DNA from: Xiphias gladius
Lineage: Eukaryota; Chordata; Actinopteri; Istiophoriformes; Xiphiidae
Length of the DNA: 64,000 nucleotides
Assembly: GCF_016859285.1 (NCBI RefSeq)
Contig: NC_053402.1
Location: 8,142,531 to 8,206,530, forward strand
Reading direction: 5' to 3'
The notes below the pieces were generated by a model, which worked only from the letters and a program-made list of their open reading frames with translations, had not been told where the DNA came from and did no database searches. This document shows positions 1 to 26,469 of the stretch, piece by piece (the stretch's first letter is position 1; every line of letters begins with the position of its first letter). The translations under genes and the position numbers were made by a program.

Positions 1-2
1 TC

Positions 3-107
3 CCACCATTCTTCTGGGATAAATTTAGCAGCATCAGTCACCAAGGTTTGCCACGCTACTACAACTTCACCTTCATCAAGATGCAGCCTCTTCTCTTCAA
101 GCCATGA
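3..107 (+). CDS. plbd1: 3' terminal coding exon, probable plbd1 (phospholipase B domain containing 1), partial
   Basis: An open frame enters from the left edge and stops with TGA at 105-107. It encodes a 34-residue C-terminus that includes SHQGLPRYYNF and ends MQPLLFKP. The short tail with a G-(L/M)-P-x-x-YNF-type motif followed by a phenylalanine-rich strand fits my recollection of the C-terminus of PLBD1, a lysosomal or secreted Ntn-type phospholipase B-like hydrolase. In human, PLBD1 lies next to GUCY2C, and gucy2c is present at 7026-21364, which supports the call. No upstream exon is inside the window, so domain evidence is absent. The frame and stop are seen directly; the gene name is inference from the tail plus synteny. 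Confidence 0.55.
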   Translation, partial: PPFFWDKFSSISHQGLPRYYNFTFIKMQPLLFKP

Positions 108-1394
108 GTTGTGTCTGTGTGTGTGGGTGCATGAGATAGAGAGAGATGCTTTCCGTCTAGTAATGAATGTCCGGGGTAAAAGGTACAATCTGTCTTTGTT
201 TGTTCTAATATCTGTTTACACGATGATGATTTTATTTTAGCTGTTCCTTAAAGATCAGAATTGAGTCCCACCAACGTGCTTTATTTTTAAATTTATACGT
301 TACTGTACTTCCTTCCACTTGATAAAAAGCTACATTTGGCTTGCAATTTGTCAAACTGCCAATCAGATTTTAAATCTGTATTTTAACACACATTTTACTC
401 AGGGTTTGATGAATGGGTTACTTTGGAAAATAGTAGAAATCAGTAGTGTTTTTTTATGCCTGCAGCCATTTGTGCCTTGAACACTTAGAATAGCTTTGTA
501 ATTTTTTTAAATGCACAATCAATGTATTAAATCAGTGGCTGTGCTGTCTTTAATTCTTTTTGAGTTCTTTTAAGATTTCTGAAAATGCTTGAATGTGTCC
601 ATATATCAAAACACTTACCATTTTAATGGTAAATGAAACAATCACAGCAATGCCATAATCAGGTCAGTTGATTTTCTCTGGTGATGTGATTTATGAGCAT
701 CTATTTGTGTACTGTGCAAAATGAAAATATCTCAGGTTTGTATTTTTTTTACAAGCCTGTGTTACTTTGTGTAATGCTGCAAAATTTTTTTATCATGCTA
801 TCATTTCATGTGTTACTGACCTGTCTTAAATCTGTTCTTAGGCAACAGTGACTATTAACCATCAAGGTTTAGAAATTTTCACTGTGCCAACTGATCTGTG
901 TTCTGTGTTGGAGAGAATCAAGTCTCTCCACATGACCCAGCTTGTTTGCTTTGCATTCAGGCAATAATTATAGTTATTTCCCACTTTTAAAGTTTCATTA
1001 CTAACTTCATTGTGGAACCTTTGGTAAAGCTTGCTGCTGTCAATATCAAAAAGCTCTGGAGAAATTCTTGTCAGCAAATGTTAGAGCTGCCTTATCAGAT
1101 GAGGTATTGTGACAAATATTAGCATGCAATTCATGAAAACTTGGCTGTGATGCATCACATGTAAGACAGCGGATCTGATGTTTTAGAAGCCTGTGGTTTC
1201 ATTAGTGAATTAGAGACAAACAGGAACTAAATCTGATTAGCAGTCATGATGTTAATCTGTAAAATAACTATTAAACCATTGTAGTGGCTTCAATATTGTT
1301 TCTGTCTAAATTTGGGCATTCAGCCACTCTCACACTCAACAATTAACCATGTAGACAAACAGTTCATCAGCCACAGATTTACAGATTACTGTCA
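108..1394. other. 3' UTR / intergenic, AT-rich
   Basis: AT-rich DNA after the plbd1-like stop, with a (TG)n-rich patch near 115-130 and several poly-T runs. It probably contains the 3' UTR of the upstream gene. I see no further exon, RNA gene or recognisable repeat. Confidence 0.5.
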
Positions 1395-1853
1395 AGATTC
1401 TTTCCTGAGTCCTGTTTATTTTGCCTGTTTAATCCCTCACTTCCCCACTTCCCCAGGCCCCCGCATTTCTGCGGAACTTTCCAGTTCTTGCTATTCTCCA
1501 CCTGGCCACCAGATGCCCTCAGACTTCCCTACCAGTCCCAATAACATGCATTACCCACCTCAACTGTTCATCATTTCCCAATCCTACCCTCAGTTTTTAA
1601 ACCAGCCATTTGCTACCAGATTGTTGTGTTGTCGATGTTGCAGTAGGCCTTGCATCCAGCCTCCGTCACCTATATCTAAACCGGAACCCTTGTTAGCCTG
1701 TTGGTTCTATTCTACATCTTTACAATTATGTAAATTTATTACGTATGCTTGTAAGTTTTTGTATTATTCTCATTAAAATCGCTGAACTGCTTGCCTGGTT
1801 GTCTCTATTCGGGTCCTTTTCCTTGTTGCCTCATACACACCAATGACACAATA
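1395..1853 (+). mobile_element. Ty3/Gypsy-type LTR fragment (fossil, probably solo LTR)
   Basis: Pyrimidine-rich DNA with the layout of a teleost Ty3/Gypsy LTR read on the + strand: a C-rich start, an internal TTTAAACCAGCC stretch where such LTRs carry their promoter, an AT-rich middle, then CTATTCGGGTCC and a TGACA end near 1850. No retroviral coding segment or second LTR is nearby, so it looks like a solo LTR or a fragment. It is an old, degraded copy. The open frame at 1312-1776 overlaps it and is not a gene. Confidence 0.5.
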
Positions 1854-2171
1854 CCAGCCTTACAGTATTTAATCCGAGTTTAGGATCTTGAAGGTCAGGA
1901 CCTTTTTGTTTTTGAAACAGATACACAGTAAGGTCTCTCTGCCCCAAGAGACACGTAGTGATTCACCCTTTCCTATGAAATGGGGGAACTGAAACATCTG
2001 TTAGGCACTCTGCATTCATTTCATAAATCCTCCCGTCACATCCCTCCTCTATCTCATAGTTCTGTTTTCAACTGTATTTTTTTTTTTTTTTTTTTGGTTT
2101 GAATCACAAACACAAGTTTAGAGGAGGGTAACACTGCATTAGGTCTCCTCATTGTTCACCCTGTTTCAGCC

Positions 2172-5100
2172 ATGGCCAAAAAGGACTGTTCTGCTGGTCA
2201 GAAGTGGGACAACCTAGTCAACACCTGTGTCTCCAGTGAGACAAAAACTGGACCTCAGCCCGAACCACCAACAGGTGAGTCGAACCTCTCTGACTTTTTT
2301 TCCTCTACAAAGTTTTCATCTGCCTCCTGAGCAGAGCTGCTGTGCCAGAGTGTGGTTTTAGTCTCAAAACCTGATATGTTGAACTTGATATTTCAATTAA
2401 TTAGTTTTCTGTTGAAGCAAGAGGGATGGAGCGCCCACATTAAGATAAATACCTCTGTTGATTTAAAAAAAAAAAACACTGTAGGCATTATTATAAAATT
2501 TTATCAACTGACTCAGATTTGACGTTGAGTTCATTTTGACTGCATCTCTGCTCCTTTAGGAACAAATCAATGCTTGTAAATGTCCAGTTTGTGCTGACAG
2601 CCTATATTATAACCTGGCTTTTACAGCTGTTGAGAATGTAAACAGTTTTCTGGTGAGGTGGTAAATCTGTCTGTTCCCCTCAGAGCCACCCCTGGCTGTT
2701 GTGGACCAAGTGAGAGACAGGGCCCCCTCTACCCAGGCCGACCCAGTGATGGTGCTGAGTCAGGCTCTTTGGATCCTTGTGGTGCTGGCAACAGTGGGGT
2801 CCATCTTGGCTCTTGCTCTGTGGTTCATCATATATAGACGACAGAGCAGACTCAGAAGCACCTCAGGTAAGGACAACTGGTGTTACTGAGTCATACAATA
2901 AGATCCATCCATCCATCCATCCGTTAGCTAAACTACTTATCCTTTTGAGGGTCGAGAGCCAATCCCAGCTAACACTGCGGAAGAGTTGGGCTACACCCTG
3001 GACAGGTCGCCAGTTGATCACAGGGCTGACCATATGACAAGATTATTTTTAATTTATTCTATTACATTTTTTTAGGATTTATTTTTCTGGAGATTTTGAG
3101 CATCACATAATGGTTTAAATGCATTTTGGCATTAAATATGATATATTCAAAAATATTGGCACTTAATATCAGCTTTCTGTATCAGTGTCAGTAATTGATC
3201 TCTAAACACCTAAAATGGTGTAAGTCTTCTTATAGAAGGAGTTGCTTGAATTTAATACACAGGCATATCAGATACTATAATGTGACAGGTAAAGGAATGG
3301 ATCATTTAAGCCCCCTGATCCTCTATACTATCCAATATTTCCCCAGCGAAGTACTTTATATTAGGATAGCATGTCGTTTTTCAAGCTTTAATCCAGTGGC
3401 GGGAGTTTCTTTTACTGTTAGCAGGAGACCTGACATGCTGAGCGAGCATCTGAGAGTGGTGTGGAGGAAGTGGGGTTGCAGGCAGGCAGGTGATGAAGTG
3501 TGACGTTCATCACAGTAGAAACTCCACAGTTTCTGTTCTCTTCTTCTCACTCGTCCCATGGGTCAGCCCCACTCTCTTACCAGCTATTCTGGTTTCAGCA
3601 CACATCCGTTGGTTAGGCAGGATGAATTAGGTCTCCACATGACCTTGAAAACACATAAACTGACAAAAAGACATGTAGAGAGGCAATAAAATCAGAGTAG
3701 CTTGCACTCAGTCTTATAATGATTTTATGTAAGAGTGTGACCTGGTGGAGAGAGAAAGACCATCTTGTATCCAAAAAGATGGATATTTGAAAGCTGCTGC
3801 TGTCTGTATTTACTTTCTGAAACATGCTGATTAAAGATACAGAATCTAAAACAATCCTGGCAGTCATTTGAGCAGTCTTTATATACAGAAGCTCCTTTGA
3901 ATGGCCCCTTATGCTGATGAAGGTCTAGATCAGGCTGAAAAGCTTGAGCTTCTGTGCTCTGTATGATAAATATGCCAACATGGCCATAATTTTAATCTTG
4001 TGGAGTGCAACTCCTGTGCACTCTTAACCCGATTATATATAAAACAATGAGGAGAAGCTGCATTCACCTTATCAATAACATGCTTTTCTACTCGTTAAAT
4101 TGTCTATCAATAGACCTTTATCCACAGGACAACCAGTAATGTAAAATCTAGATTAGCAGAGTGGAGGTATTCAGCTTTACCCACTTAATTGCTTTCAAAC
4201 ACATCATTGTTTACTCGTGATGTAATGCAGGAGTCTGATGCTTATCTTGTAATGTCTGAAAGTAATAATATCATCAGTCCTCCGGGAATTTTAGTTGCAC
4301 ATTCCACATCCTTTCAACAATCTATGGTTTGATGTGAAAACAATATGGAATTGCAAGGAAATCCTCAGACAGACTGTAAGTATTTTACTGTTATGTAGCC
4401 ACTCTTCCACCTCATCGTACAGAAAGGTTTTACACAGACATAAACAAAATATGGAAAAACATTATTTAAATATACTTTGCATTTAAAAAATTTAAAAAAT
4501 TGCAATTTTAAATGCAATAATAAACATTCATATAATTATTCTAATACATGTTATAAGCTTTTAATCAAAGAATATAATTGTTCTATAAATATATGAATAA
4601 AAATAAAAACCAACCAGGCAAAAGAAAATATTTCTGACCGATATCAATATCGATATATTCATTCTTACACATGTAATATCTGATCACATGTTTATGATGA
4701 ATCAAATGAGTAGCTGAAGTAAATAATGTTGCATTTCGAGTGGGAATACCATTTGAGAAAGCAGAGTCACATGTGACACAATGCCAGAAAAGAGTAAGAT
4801 AAATCTGACTATTTAACATATTTAACTTTCTTTAAATCTAGGTAACTTAAAATTTTGAATTCATACAATATAAGAAGATCCACAACAGAAGAGGGTTCAG
4901 ATGTAGGTATAACTAGATGTGTTCGGTTGCATGGCATTTGAGGGTCATGTCCTATAGTATATGCATAGAACCAAAGGCCTCCTTTTCCTGACTGTAAATT
5001 TCTTGACTGTAAATTCTTGTGACTGATCAATGAGATCCTATCACACAATATGTTATATTCAGTGTGAACATTCAGAGACACCCATGTTTCTGTTGTTTGT

Positions 5101-5430
5101 GTAACAGAGGACACAGAGCCAGGACAGAAGCCTCTCCAGAAAACAGAGCCACCTGCCACTATCCACCCACTGCCTTCAGAAAGAAACTGTCAGGCAGAGA
5201 TGTTTCAGAGAGCGGCAGAGGCCCTGTCACCCTGTCCTCACCTGCACCTTGGGGCCCAAACAGGCTCAAAATGGGAGGAGGGTTTCATCACTTGCAGGGG
5301 CCCTGCAAAGCATGCTGGGACAGAGGGGGGCGGAGGGCTGCTTGCATGCAGCACAATGAGGGAGCACAGGATCCCACTTCCTGCCACAGAGCTCGGTGGA
5401 ACTGCGTTAGTTACAACTAAAACTGTATAG
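2172..5430 (+). CDS. tnfrsf13c: tnfrsf13c, BAFF receptor (TNF receptor superfamily member 13C), complete, 3 exons
   Basis: Exons 2172-2274, 2684-2866 and 5108-5430 (609 nt, 202 residues); all junctions are GT-AG and the phases agree. This is the B-cell survival receptor for BAFF (TNFSF13B), a type III membrane protein without signal peptide. Residues 1-34 hold a short extracellular cysteine region with only C6 and C19 (CSAGQKWDNLVNTC). Exon 2 encodes a proline-rich stalk and one transmembrane helix (about residues 59-82, starting ALWILVVLA) followed by basic YRRQSRLRS. The cytoplasmic tail ends EHRIPLPATELGGT then ALVTTKTV, which matches the human BAFF-R tail (VPVPATELGST, LVTTKT). That tail separates it from BCMA and TACI. 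The TRAF3-docking PVPAT reads PLPAT here. A (TG)n run follows the stop almost immediately. A further upstream non-coding exon is possible. Confidence 0.88.
2906..3030 (+). repeat. Teleost RTE/SINE-like repeat tail with (ATCC)n
   Basis: In tnfrsf13c intron 2, an (ATCC)4 run is followed by text resembling a very common teleost repeat: ACTTATCCTTTTGAGGGTCG, AGCCAATCCCAGCTAACACT, then CACCCTGGACAGGTCGCCAG. It resembles the 3' tail of an RTE-type LINE or its SINE. The orientation and the exact family are inferred from memory. Confidence 0.6.
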
Positions 5431-5433
5431 GGC

Positions 5434-5457
5434 TGTGTGTGTGTGTGTGTGTGTGTG
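5434..5457 (+). repeat. (TG)n microsatellite at the start of the tnfrsf13c 3' UTR
   Basis: About 12 TG units begin three bases after the tnfrsf13c stop codon, followed by imperfect TG-rich DNA to about 5500. The mature mRNA would carry a UG-repeat at the start of its 3' UTR. Confidence 0.85.
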
Positions 5458-5805
5458 AGTTTGTGTGCTTGTGCTTGTGTGTGCCCATGTGCATGTGTGT
5501 GTTCTTACAACAGTTCTTCACTGCATGTACTATGCACATTGTACTCATTGTGCTGAGATCCAAATTTTGGGTAACTTTTTTTTCTACCATGTTTTTATGG
5601 TTTTTATATAATATTAGACTTTTTTTTAAATAGATTTTGTATTTCTCTTCACTGCTTGAAAAAAATACAGATTTTATGATTTACATTGGTGTCCAATAAT
5701 ACCATGTGAGACTGTGTATACTGTAATGTATTTTACTGCATGTTTTGCCAAAACACAAAACAAAGAAACTGCTCTGAATCTCATACCTTATTTCTAGCAA
5801 CATTT

Positions 5806-5811
5806 AATAAA
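5806..5811 (+). terminator. Candidate polyadenylation signal of tnfrsf13c
   Basis: AATAAA lies 376 bases after the stop codon on the coding strand. It is the first canonical hexamer I noticed in the 3' flank. The cleavage site cannot be seen from sequence. Confidence 0.4.
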
Positions 5812-6494
5812 ACACAAAACAAAAATCATCACAGAAATATTTCTGATGTTCTGACAACAAGTTAGCATTGTTGTGTTGTGAAAGAGAAATATCCTTGACA
5901 AGTATTATTTGGATATAGTTTCACTGTCTTTGCAGCAGAAAAGGCTATTTACATGGTAAATAATTTTGTCAAACTTTCTCAATCAGTGAGTTTCCAGCAG
6001 GCAACATCTAAACATAAACAGAGAACTGTTCAAAGTAAAGCCAGTACATTTAATATCTTCCCTCAATATTTGGATTTATCTCTGGAAAGATGTAACCATG
6101 TGATTTTTTTAATAGCTCTCAAGGGAGGACTCTTGCACTATAATCCATGCAGTTCTGGCAATAACTTTGCATCAGTTATCATTGTCCATAGAGCAGGCAA
6201 AGGTTGCCATGTACGTTACAAATTTCAAAAAGGCTTGTGATATTTAAACCCCTTGCCATTTTTAGTTGAAACTTTTCAAAATAAAATCTCCCCAAAGCAA
6301 GTTGCTGGTAAAATTTATAGCCAATGTTTTTCAGAATTGGAAAATACATGACTTTGGTGCCGCGAAGCAGAAATATCAAAATAAACACTGTGGCTTGGAG
6401 TGACAAATAAACCTTTAATAAAGTGAGCCTTATTAAAAAATGATGCCCTGTTCCTCACAGTTAAAAAAATAAATTGCCTATGCATCTGCTACTC

Positions 6495-6500
6495 TTTATT
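6495..6500 (-). terminator. Candidate polyadenylation signal of gucy2c
   Basis: TTTATT on the + strand is AATAAA on the - strand, about 525 bases past the gucy2c stop codon. Other AT-rich hexamers occur nearby, so the choice is tentative. Confidence 0.3.
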
Positions 6501-7025
6501 CCAGTTTTACTGTTTTGTTGTGTTCCTCACATATTCTCATCAACACCAAGTTAAATGTAATGACGTAAAGTATTAGTGAAATTGTGTCAGGGCCACACAA
6601 TACAAGAGGAGGGTCTTATTTCTGCAACGACAAATGATATATAACATATCTGAAGATGGATTTTTACTTTTAATGAACAATGAGACATAAATTAATGTTT
6701 AGAAACAATTCATTTTAGGTGACAGAGGGATGGTTTTTCTACCGGGGGAGTGAGAATTGTGGGGGTTGAAAAGTGTGAAGAATGGATGTCAGGGAAAATA
6801 AAGAGCACTGAAACTTTGGTAGGCACGTTTATCATGACATCAACCCATAAGTCTCACCTTTAACATGCCTGCTTGATCCACAGCTGTTCCCCAGTCACTC
6901 CAACCCCTGGATGAACAGAGCTCTCCAAAGAAACCCAACAGTGCTGATTCAGAAAGGTACAGGTTATGACGCACTTCTACAGCATCTACGCCTTCACCGA
7001 TATTGTACTGAAAGTTCCTCTGTAA

Positions 7026-21364
<14,339 letters not shown>

Positions 21365-22200
21365 CTTGATCCAAAAGATTTTCCTTTTCCTCTCAGAATT
21401 CTGTGTCTTCTCCACAGTTTCTCTCTGTTCAGATAAACTGCAGGCTGAGAGCAGGTCTTTACATTTGTCCACCTGAACGGATCCCCTCCATTGACAAGAG
21501 AAGTCCAAAAACAGAAGTGAAATGGGCTCTTCAGTGACTAATCAGGAGTCAAACCACCCCCTGATTCACTGTCCAACATCCACATACGAGAAGAAAATAA
21601 ACTTTTGTGTAAGATATTGACCCTAGCCACTTTCAGTAAACACAAAAGAAATGTGAAATGTAGAAAAAAAAGCAGTATTTACACCGGTTGTTCCTTCAAT
21701 GCAAACCTGAGATCAATATTCCTCCACCTTGGTATGAGCTGGTCTACCTGTCCCACATGCGTTAATGAACAACTGTCAAGTGAGGATCGATGCACCAGTC
21801 AGAGGGAGGGTAGGGCAGGAAAGACTCCCACACTCCATTTGTAGTGACGTCCCACTTAAAAACTTGCTGAGATCATAATTCATCCGGTTTGTAAACATGA
21901 AGTTTAGGCCTGCCTCCACATTACATCTCCAGTCTGAATAACATCACAGATTATTCCCAAATCTCCATTTTTGACCAGTTTATCAGTAACAGCCCATGAG
22001 TAAGTGTGAGAATAAGACAAAAATATCTTTGCAATTACAATATCAGATTGTAGTTTTAGTCTAATGATTTGAAGTCTGGTAACAACAAAACTTATATGTA
22101 AACTGTGGAATCAATGCTAGCAAATATTTTGCCTTTTTTACACAATCTTGTATGCTCTGAAGACAGGCAAAGGCAGGGGAAAGCTTGTAGGGTGGGAGGA

Positions 22201-22214
22201 GCAAAGGTCAAAGG
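22201..22214 (+). promoter_or_regulatory. Candidate HNF4/nuclear-receptor DR1 site upstream of gucy2c
   Basis: GCAAAGGTCAAAGGAGG contains CAAAGGTCA followed by a second half-site-like AGGAGG at one-base spacing, the DR1 layout bound by HNF4-type receptors. It lies about 840 bases upstream of the gucy2c ATG. HNF4A and CDX2 are reported regulators of mammalian GUCY2C. Function here is inference. Confidence 0.35.
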
Positions 22215-22484
22215 AGGCCATAAAAGTGAAGGCTTGTGTGGAGCTGATAAATATTGTCTGCTATAAAAGCAGGGTGGATTAAGCCTATAAAAGTCATGGC
22301 CAAACAGCTAAGTCTGTGTCACCTCATTTTGAGAAAAACAGCTTTAATCCTTACAATATAACACTCAAACCAAATCAAAGGTGTGGACTGTAAATACAAC
22401 ACGTTATTCTTATTTGTTTAGGTAAAGTGGGCCACTGAGGTCGCAGTTAAGCACATCTTCAAAATTGCAATGAATTTTGATTAA

Positions 22485-22855
22485 AACTTTCCACTGGATG
22501 AACTGTAATCACTTTGGTCAGATTTTTCATCTTTTTTTTCCTGATGAATCAATTAATCATTTGGCCTATATGCCACCAGAAAATAATGAAACAAAATATC
22601 TGTAGCGAGAGCCTAAGGTGATATCATCAAACATCTTTGGTCAACCCACAGTCTAATACTCAAAAATTTTAATTTACCATAGTGTTAAGAAAAGAAAAAG
22701 AATCAAATTTTCACTTTTGAGAAGTTTAAACAAGAGAATGTTTGGATTTTCTATTTGAAATCACTTAAATGGTTAGTTATAAAAATAGTTGCTGATTAAT
22801 TTTGTGTTGATTGCCCAATTGTTAAATCAATTAATCGTTGCAGCTCTACAAGCAA
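22485..22855. repeat. ATTAATCG-rich teleost dispersed repeat, near full length
   Basis: Runs from GATGAATCAATTAATCATTT through AGAAAAAGAATCAAATTTTC and TTGAGAAGTTTAAACAAG to AAATCAATTAATCGTTGCAG then CTCTA. The arms are loosely self-complementary around ATTAATC, as expected of a non-autonomous DNA element. Other copies are at 16095-16205 and 55165-55500. Confidence 0.7.
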
Positions 22856-23989
22856 TGTTGGAAAAGACACATTTTCTGAGGCAACAGCATAACAGCTTCC
22901 GTGTTACAAGTTGCAATAAGGTACATTTATCAATGCTAAAAAAATAAAAGTCCTTCATTTATCTTCTCTTATTTTTTGGTAATAACTAAATTTTACCAGC
23001 TACACATCCATCTACGCAGTCACCAAGTTCTCAAACAAATGTAGTCTCATGTAATCTTAGATTTTTGGTGGAATAATTTGTCCCTACACCCAGTGTAAAT
23101 ACTTAATCAGGCATTTACTTCAATCTGTTTTTTGTTTTTTTTAATTATAACTGGTTAAATGTGCTCGTATCTTTTACAGCATTTACAATTTTTTTATTTT
23201 TTGATCTTTCATTTCATTATCAATCTATTCTCTTCACACGTCTTCTATAAACACACTATAGTCCTATTCCCAGTCCTAAATCTTGCTTGTGTCAGACTCC
23301 TCTTTTATCAATCCATGACTGAACTATCTTTCTCACACTGTTCTGCTGCTTCAGTGCTATTACATGACAATAGTTTAAGTGAATTCAAATGAGCTTGTTC
23401 TCTGTAGAAGCTCTGCTGCAAACATGGAGCACAACATGTGGAAGATCACAAACATATGTGTGCTGTTGTTTTTCCTTTACTCAACTTGCAATTAACACCA
23501 AATCCACTACATTATTACACTGCGTGATTCTACCACACGAAACACACATGCTCAACATTTCCAACCAAATCTTTCCAGTACATTAGATTATTACTCAGTT
23601 CCCTGTCTGGCTAGCACCTTACAGGGTCGTAAATATCTTGAACAAACACACACATATGACGTTGTAATAGCATGGTTGGCTTGGGGCACACAGCCATTTA
23701 TATCCATTACAGTTTAATACCATCTCAACACACCTGGGCATATTATCAGGCAGAGGAAATAGTGATGTGTTAAAAGGGACAAGAGTCTTTGTTATTGTCT
23801 CATCCTGGCGGTTTAATTGCAACTGAATGCCATTAAGAGTGGCTGTTATTGTCAGGCTGAGAAAATGGGTCCAACTGAGCACTTTCCCCTTAGCATGAAG
23901 GTAGATAAGAAGGTTGTTTTAATGGAGACTTTCCGCTCAACTCACAGACCACCCAAACAGGTGGGTTAGCATGTAGGCAACACGTCTGT

Positions 23990-24046
23990 GCGTGCACACA
24001 CATACACACACATACACACAAACACACACACACACACACACACTAA
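23990..24046. repeat. Compound (CA)n microsatellite
   Basis: CA-rich tract with TA and AA interruptions, the longest perfect part near 24023-24043. It lies in intergenic DNA upstream of gucy2c. Confidence 0.85.
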
Positions 24047-26469
24047 TGAAAGAAGTAGGTTGAAGTGAAAATAATGCATTTTTAAGCATTGTTGTGCATT
24101 GTTGTGTGAATCTGGAGTGTCTCATCTCCTCAACCCCATTACAAACTCGGCAAACTTCAAAAGATGTTAAATATGCAAGGCTGAATTATTGAAGTTACAG
24201 AGAAGATTATATACAATTATAAATATTACATGTCTAATTTATTGTTTATTTTAACAGCTGGATCATAAAATAATGACATTTTGAACCGTGGCCCTGAGTA
24301 TGATTCGCTGTACATGTGAAACATCTGGAACAAGCAGATACAGGATATATACGGGGTTTTGGACTTTTCATGGAATTTGTTGACAATACATAGAAGAAAG
24401 ATGGCCTACCCCTTGAATAAAGGTTAAAGCTATAAGATCCTGTCTACTGGGACAGAGGATTCAGGTCAAAGTCAGATCAAGAGGCATGTTCATAATTTCA
24501 GATGGTAATTATTAGTCTGTTTATGATTAGTCAATAATCATCTTCCGCTACCTCCTTCCTCATACCATATCAATTGGCAGCTTACTAATGTTTCAGGCAC
24601 ATAAATAAATGACAGTCCTTGATGACACCAAATTGTTTGGCTTGTGCCACACCGAAGGGAACTCTGAAATTAAAGACCACTAAATAACACAAGGTCTGCC
24701 AGTGTCGTCAAAACACATACAAACATATATACAGGTACCTTAAATATGCCAAGATAAGTAACATATTTGTCAAGTACTAGATTGAAAGAGTTCATACTGC
24801 TTTGTGTTCTGACATTATCACCTATTTTGAACCTCAGGTCCATGCAGTGGTGATTTATGATAGCTGTGAAATCTGTAAAGATAAAACATACAAGTGATAT
24901 ATGGTGCAAGTATTAAGCTTGTCACCTGTTGCAAAACTGCCCTAGACAAGAATTCGTACCACGAATCAGCTAAGATGATAGAGTCAGGGTGACTAGGTGA
25001 CATCATCTACCAACAAACCAACATGTTAAATACCTATATTTCCATCAATTAAATCAATCCAGTCAACCACCCAATAAATTATAAAAATGTTACATACATT
25101 TCTTAAAACTAAGAAGGTAATCTTACTGTTCTAGTTTCCCACAAGTCATAATTTGACCTTTTTAAAATTAAGGAGGTTACTTATTGTTTCAGTTTTTATA
25201 AAAATGTTAACATTAAAATTGAGTTTTTAATGTTAAGGCTGTACATCCACTACTGATAAAGCCAGCAGCGATTTCGAGTTTTGCTTTGCTTGACAATCTA
25301 AATGGAAAACAAAAGTTCGCTTCAACAGTCAGTCAGTTCAGACTTACTTGCAAAGCACATATTTTTAGACACGCAAGAAAACTTCCATGTAAACATCTCT
25401 CATTTACACAAAACAAATATTGTCATGTGTAATGGAAAGAGCCAAGGGGCTATTTCTTGTTTGAGGGCCCTGTCCTCCTCTGGCAAACACAACCAATTCA
25501 TCACTTCAGTCAACACTGTGTGACAGAAGCTGGACTTCATGTGCATTTGTATACAGATGTTGAGAAATGTAGGGACAGTAATTAACTCGGGATTCTGGAT
25601 TGGGGAAATAGCCTGATAAACAGTAATTCCCTGTTTTATAAGTCACTGTGTTTTTTCAGATTAGGTCTATGTTAAAAATTAAGTCAAACTTATCAACTTT
25701 TTATATTTCCACACAATTTGCTCAAAAAACTGGCAAAATCCATTAACAAATCTAAAATGTGAGTAACCACAATACCTCTCGTGAGTGGTACTACCTCTAT
25801 CTCTCCAATTCTGCCCTCTTGTGGATGTGTTGGCTCAGCAAAGTTGCTATGCTACAGAGAAAATGTTCTTAAAACTTAATATTGTGCAGTTTTGAAAACC
25901 AGTTAAATTTTTAGGGTTGCTGAAAGCTTTAAGACCTTAAGGTTTTCCTTGGGTTTAAGTAAAACATGATATTCATGTTCCTGTGTTGTGAATGAAGGTA
26001 TAAATTAATTAATGTTTTTGTAGGTGATATTCATCAAAAAGGTGCCAGGGTCCCATGGACTTAAAAGACACTACCAGTATTCCACACAGGTGCAAAATAT
26101 AAATAGAGCATGTTTGATTATCTAACTTTAGGTTTGCTAAGAATTTTATTATACCCATTTTCCCCCGTGCTCAGAAAATAACACAGTGTTGACTTGATTA
26201 ATTAATTTGAGAGAGTTGTTTCTAGGCAAATAGAATGCTTAAATAAAAAATTCAAGCTAAGATTTAAAGTAAGTCTGTTATCTGGAAAGTTGACTGATCT
26301 GTTTCAAAGTGGACTGAACAAGTCTGCCCTATGCCTCACCTCACAGGCTCCCAGCCATCTCCAGAAAATGACACATACTGTTGCTGTGCACTGCAACGTG
26401 TATTAATGTGTAAAGTATCAATGCGTTTGTTGCCTTTTTTTGAAATAGGGTATGTTCGTGATGCAAGAC

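Larger units (their letters stand above)
5431..7025. other. Convergent intergenic region between tnfrsf13c and gucy2c
   Basis: This 1.6 kb segment should hold the 3' UTRs of both converging genes. It is AT-rich, and apart from the TG run and the two candidate polyadenylation signals I see no exon or recognisable element. Confidence 0.5.

Noticed and set aside
1312-1776. 154-codon + strand open frame
   Set aside because: It coincides with LTR-like sequence, has no recognisable domain and no splice or gene context.
2172-5430. Identification as BCMA (tnfrsf17) or TACI (tnfrsf13b)
   Set aside because: The C-terminal PLPATELGGT and LVTTKT tail is specific to BAFF-R, and the cysteine domain is too short for TACI.
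21365-21508. N-terminal extension of gucy2c upstream of the ATG at 21364
   Set aside because: The longer frame begins at a TTG codon and adds a charged, non-leader sequence (NSERKRK), which would bury the signal peptide.
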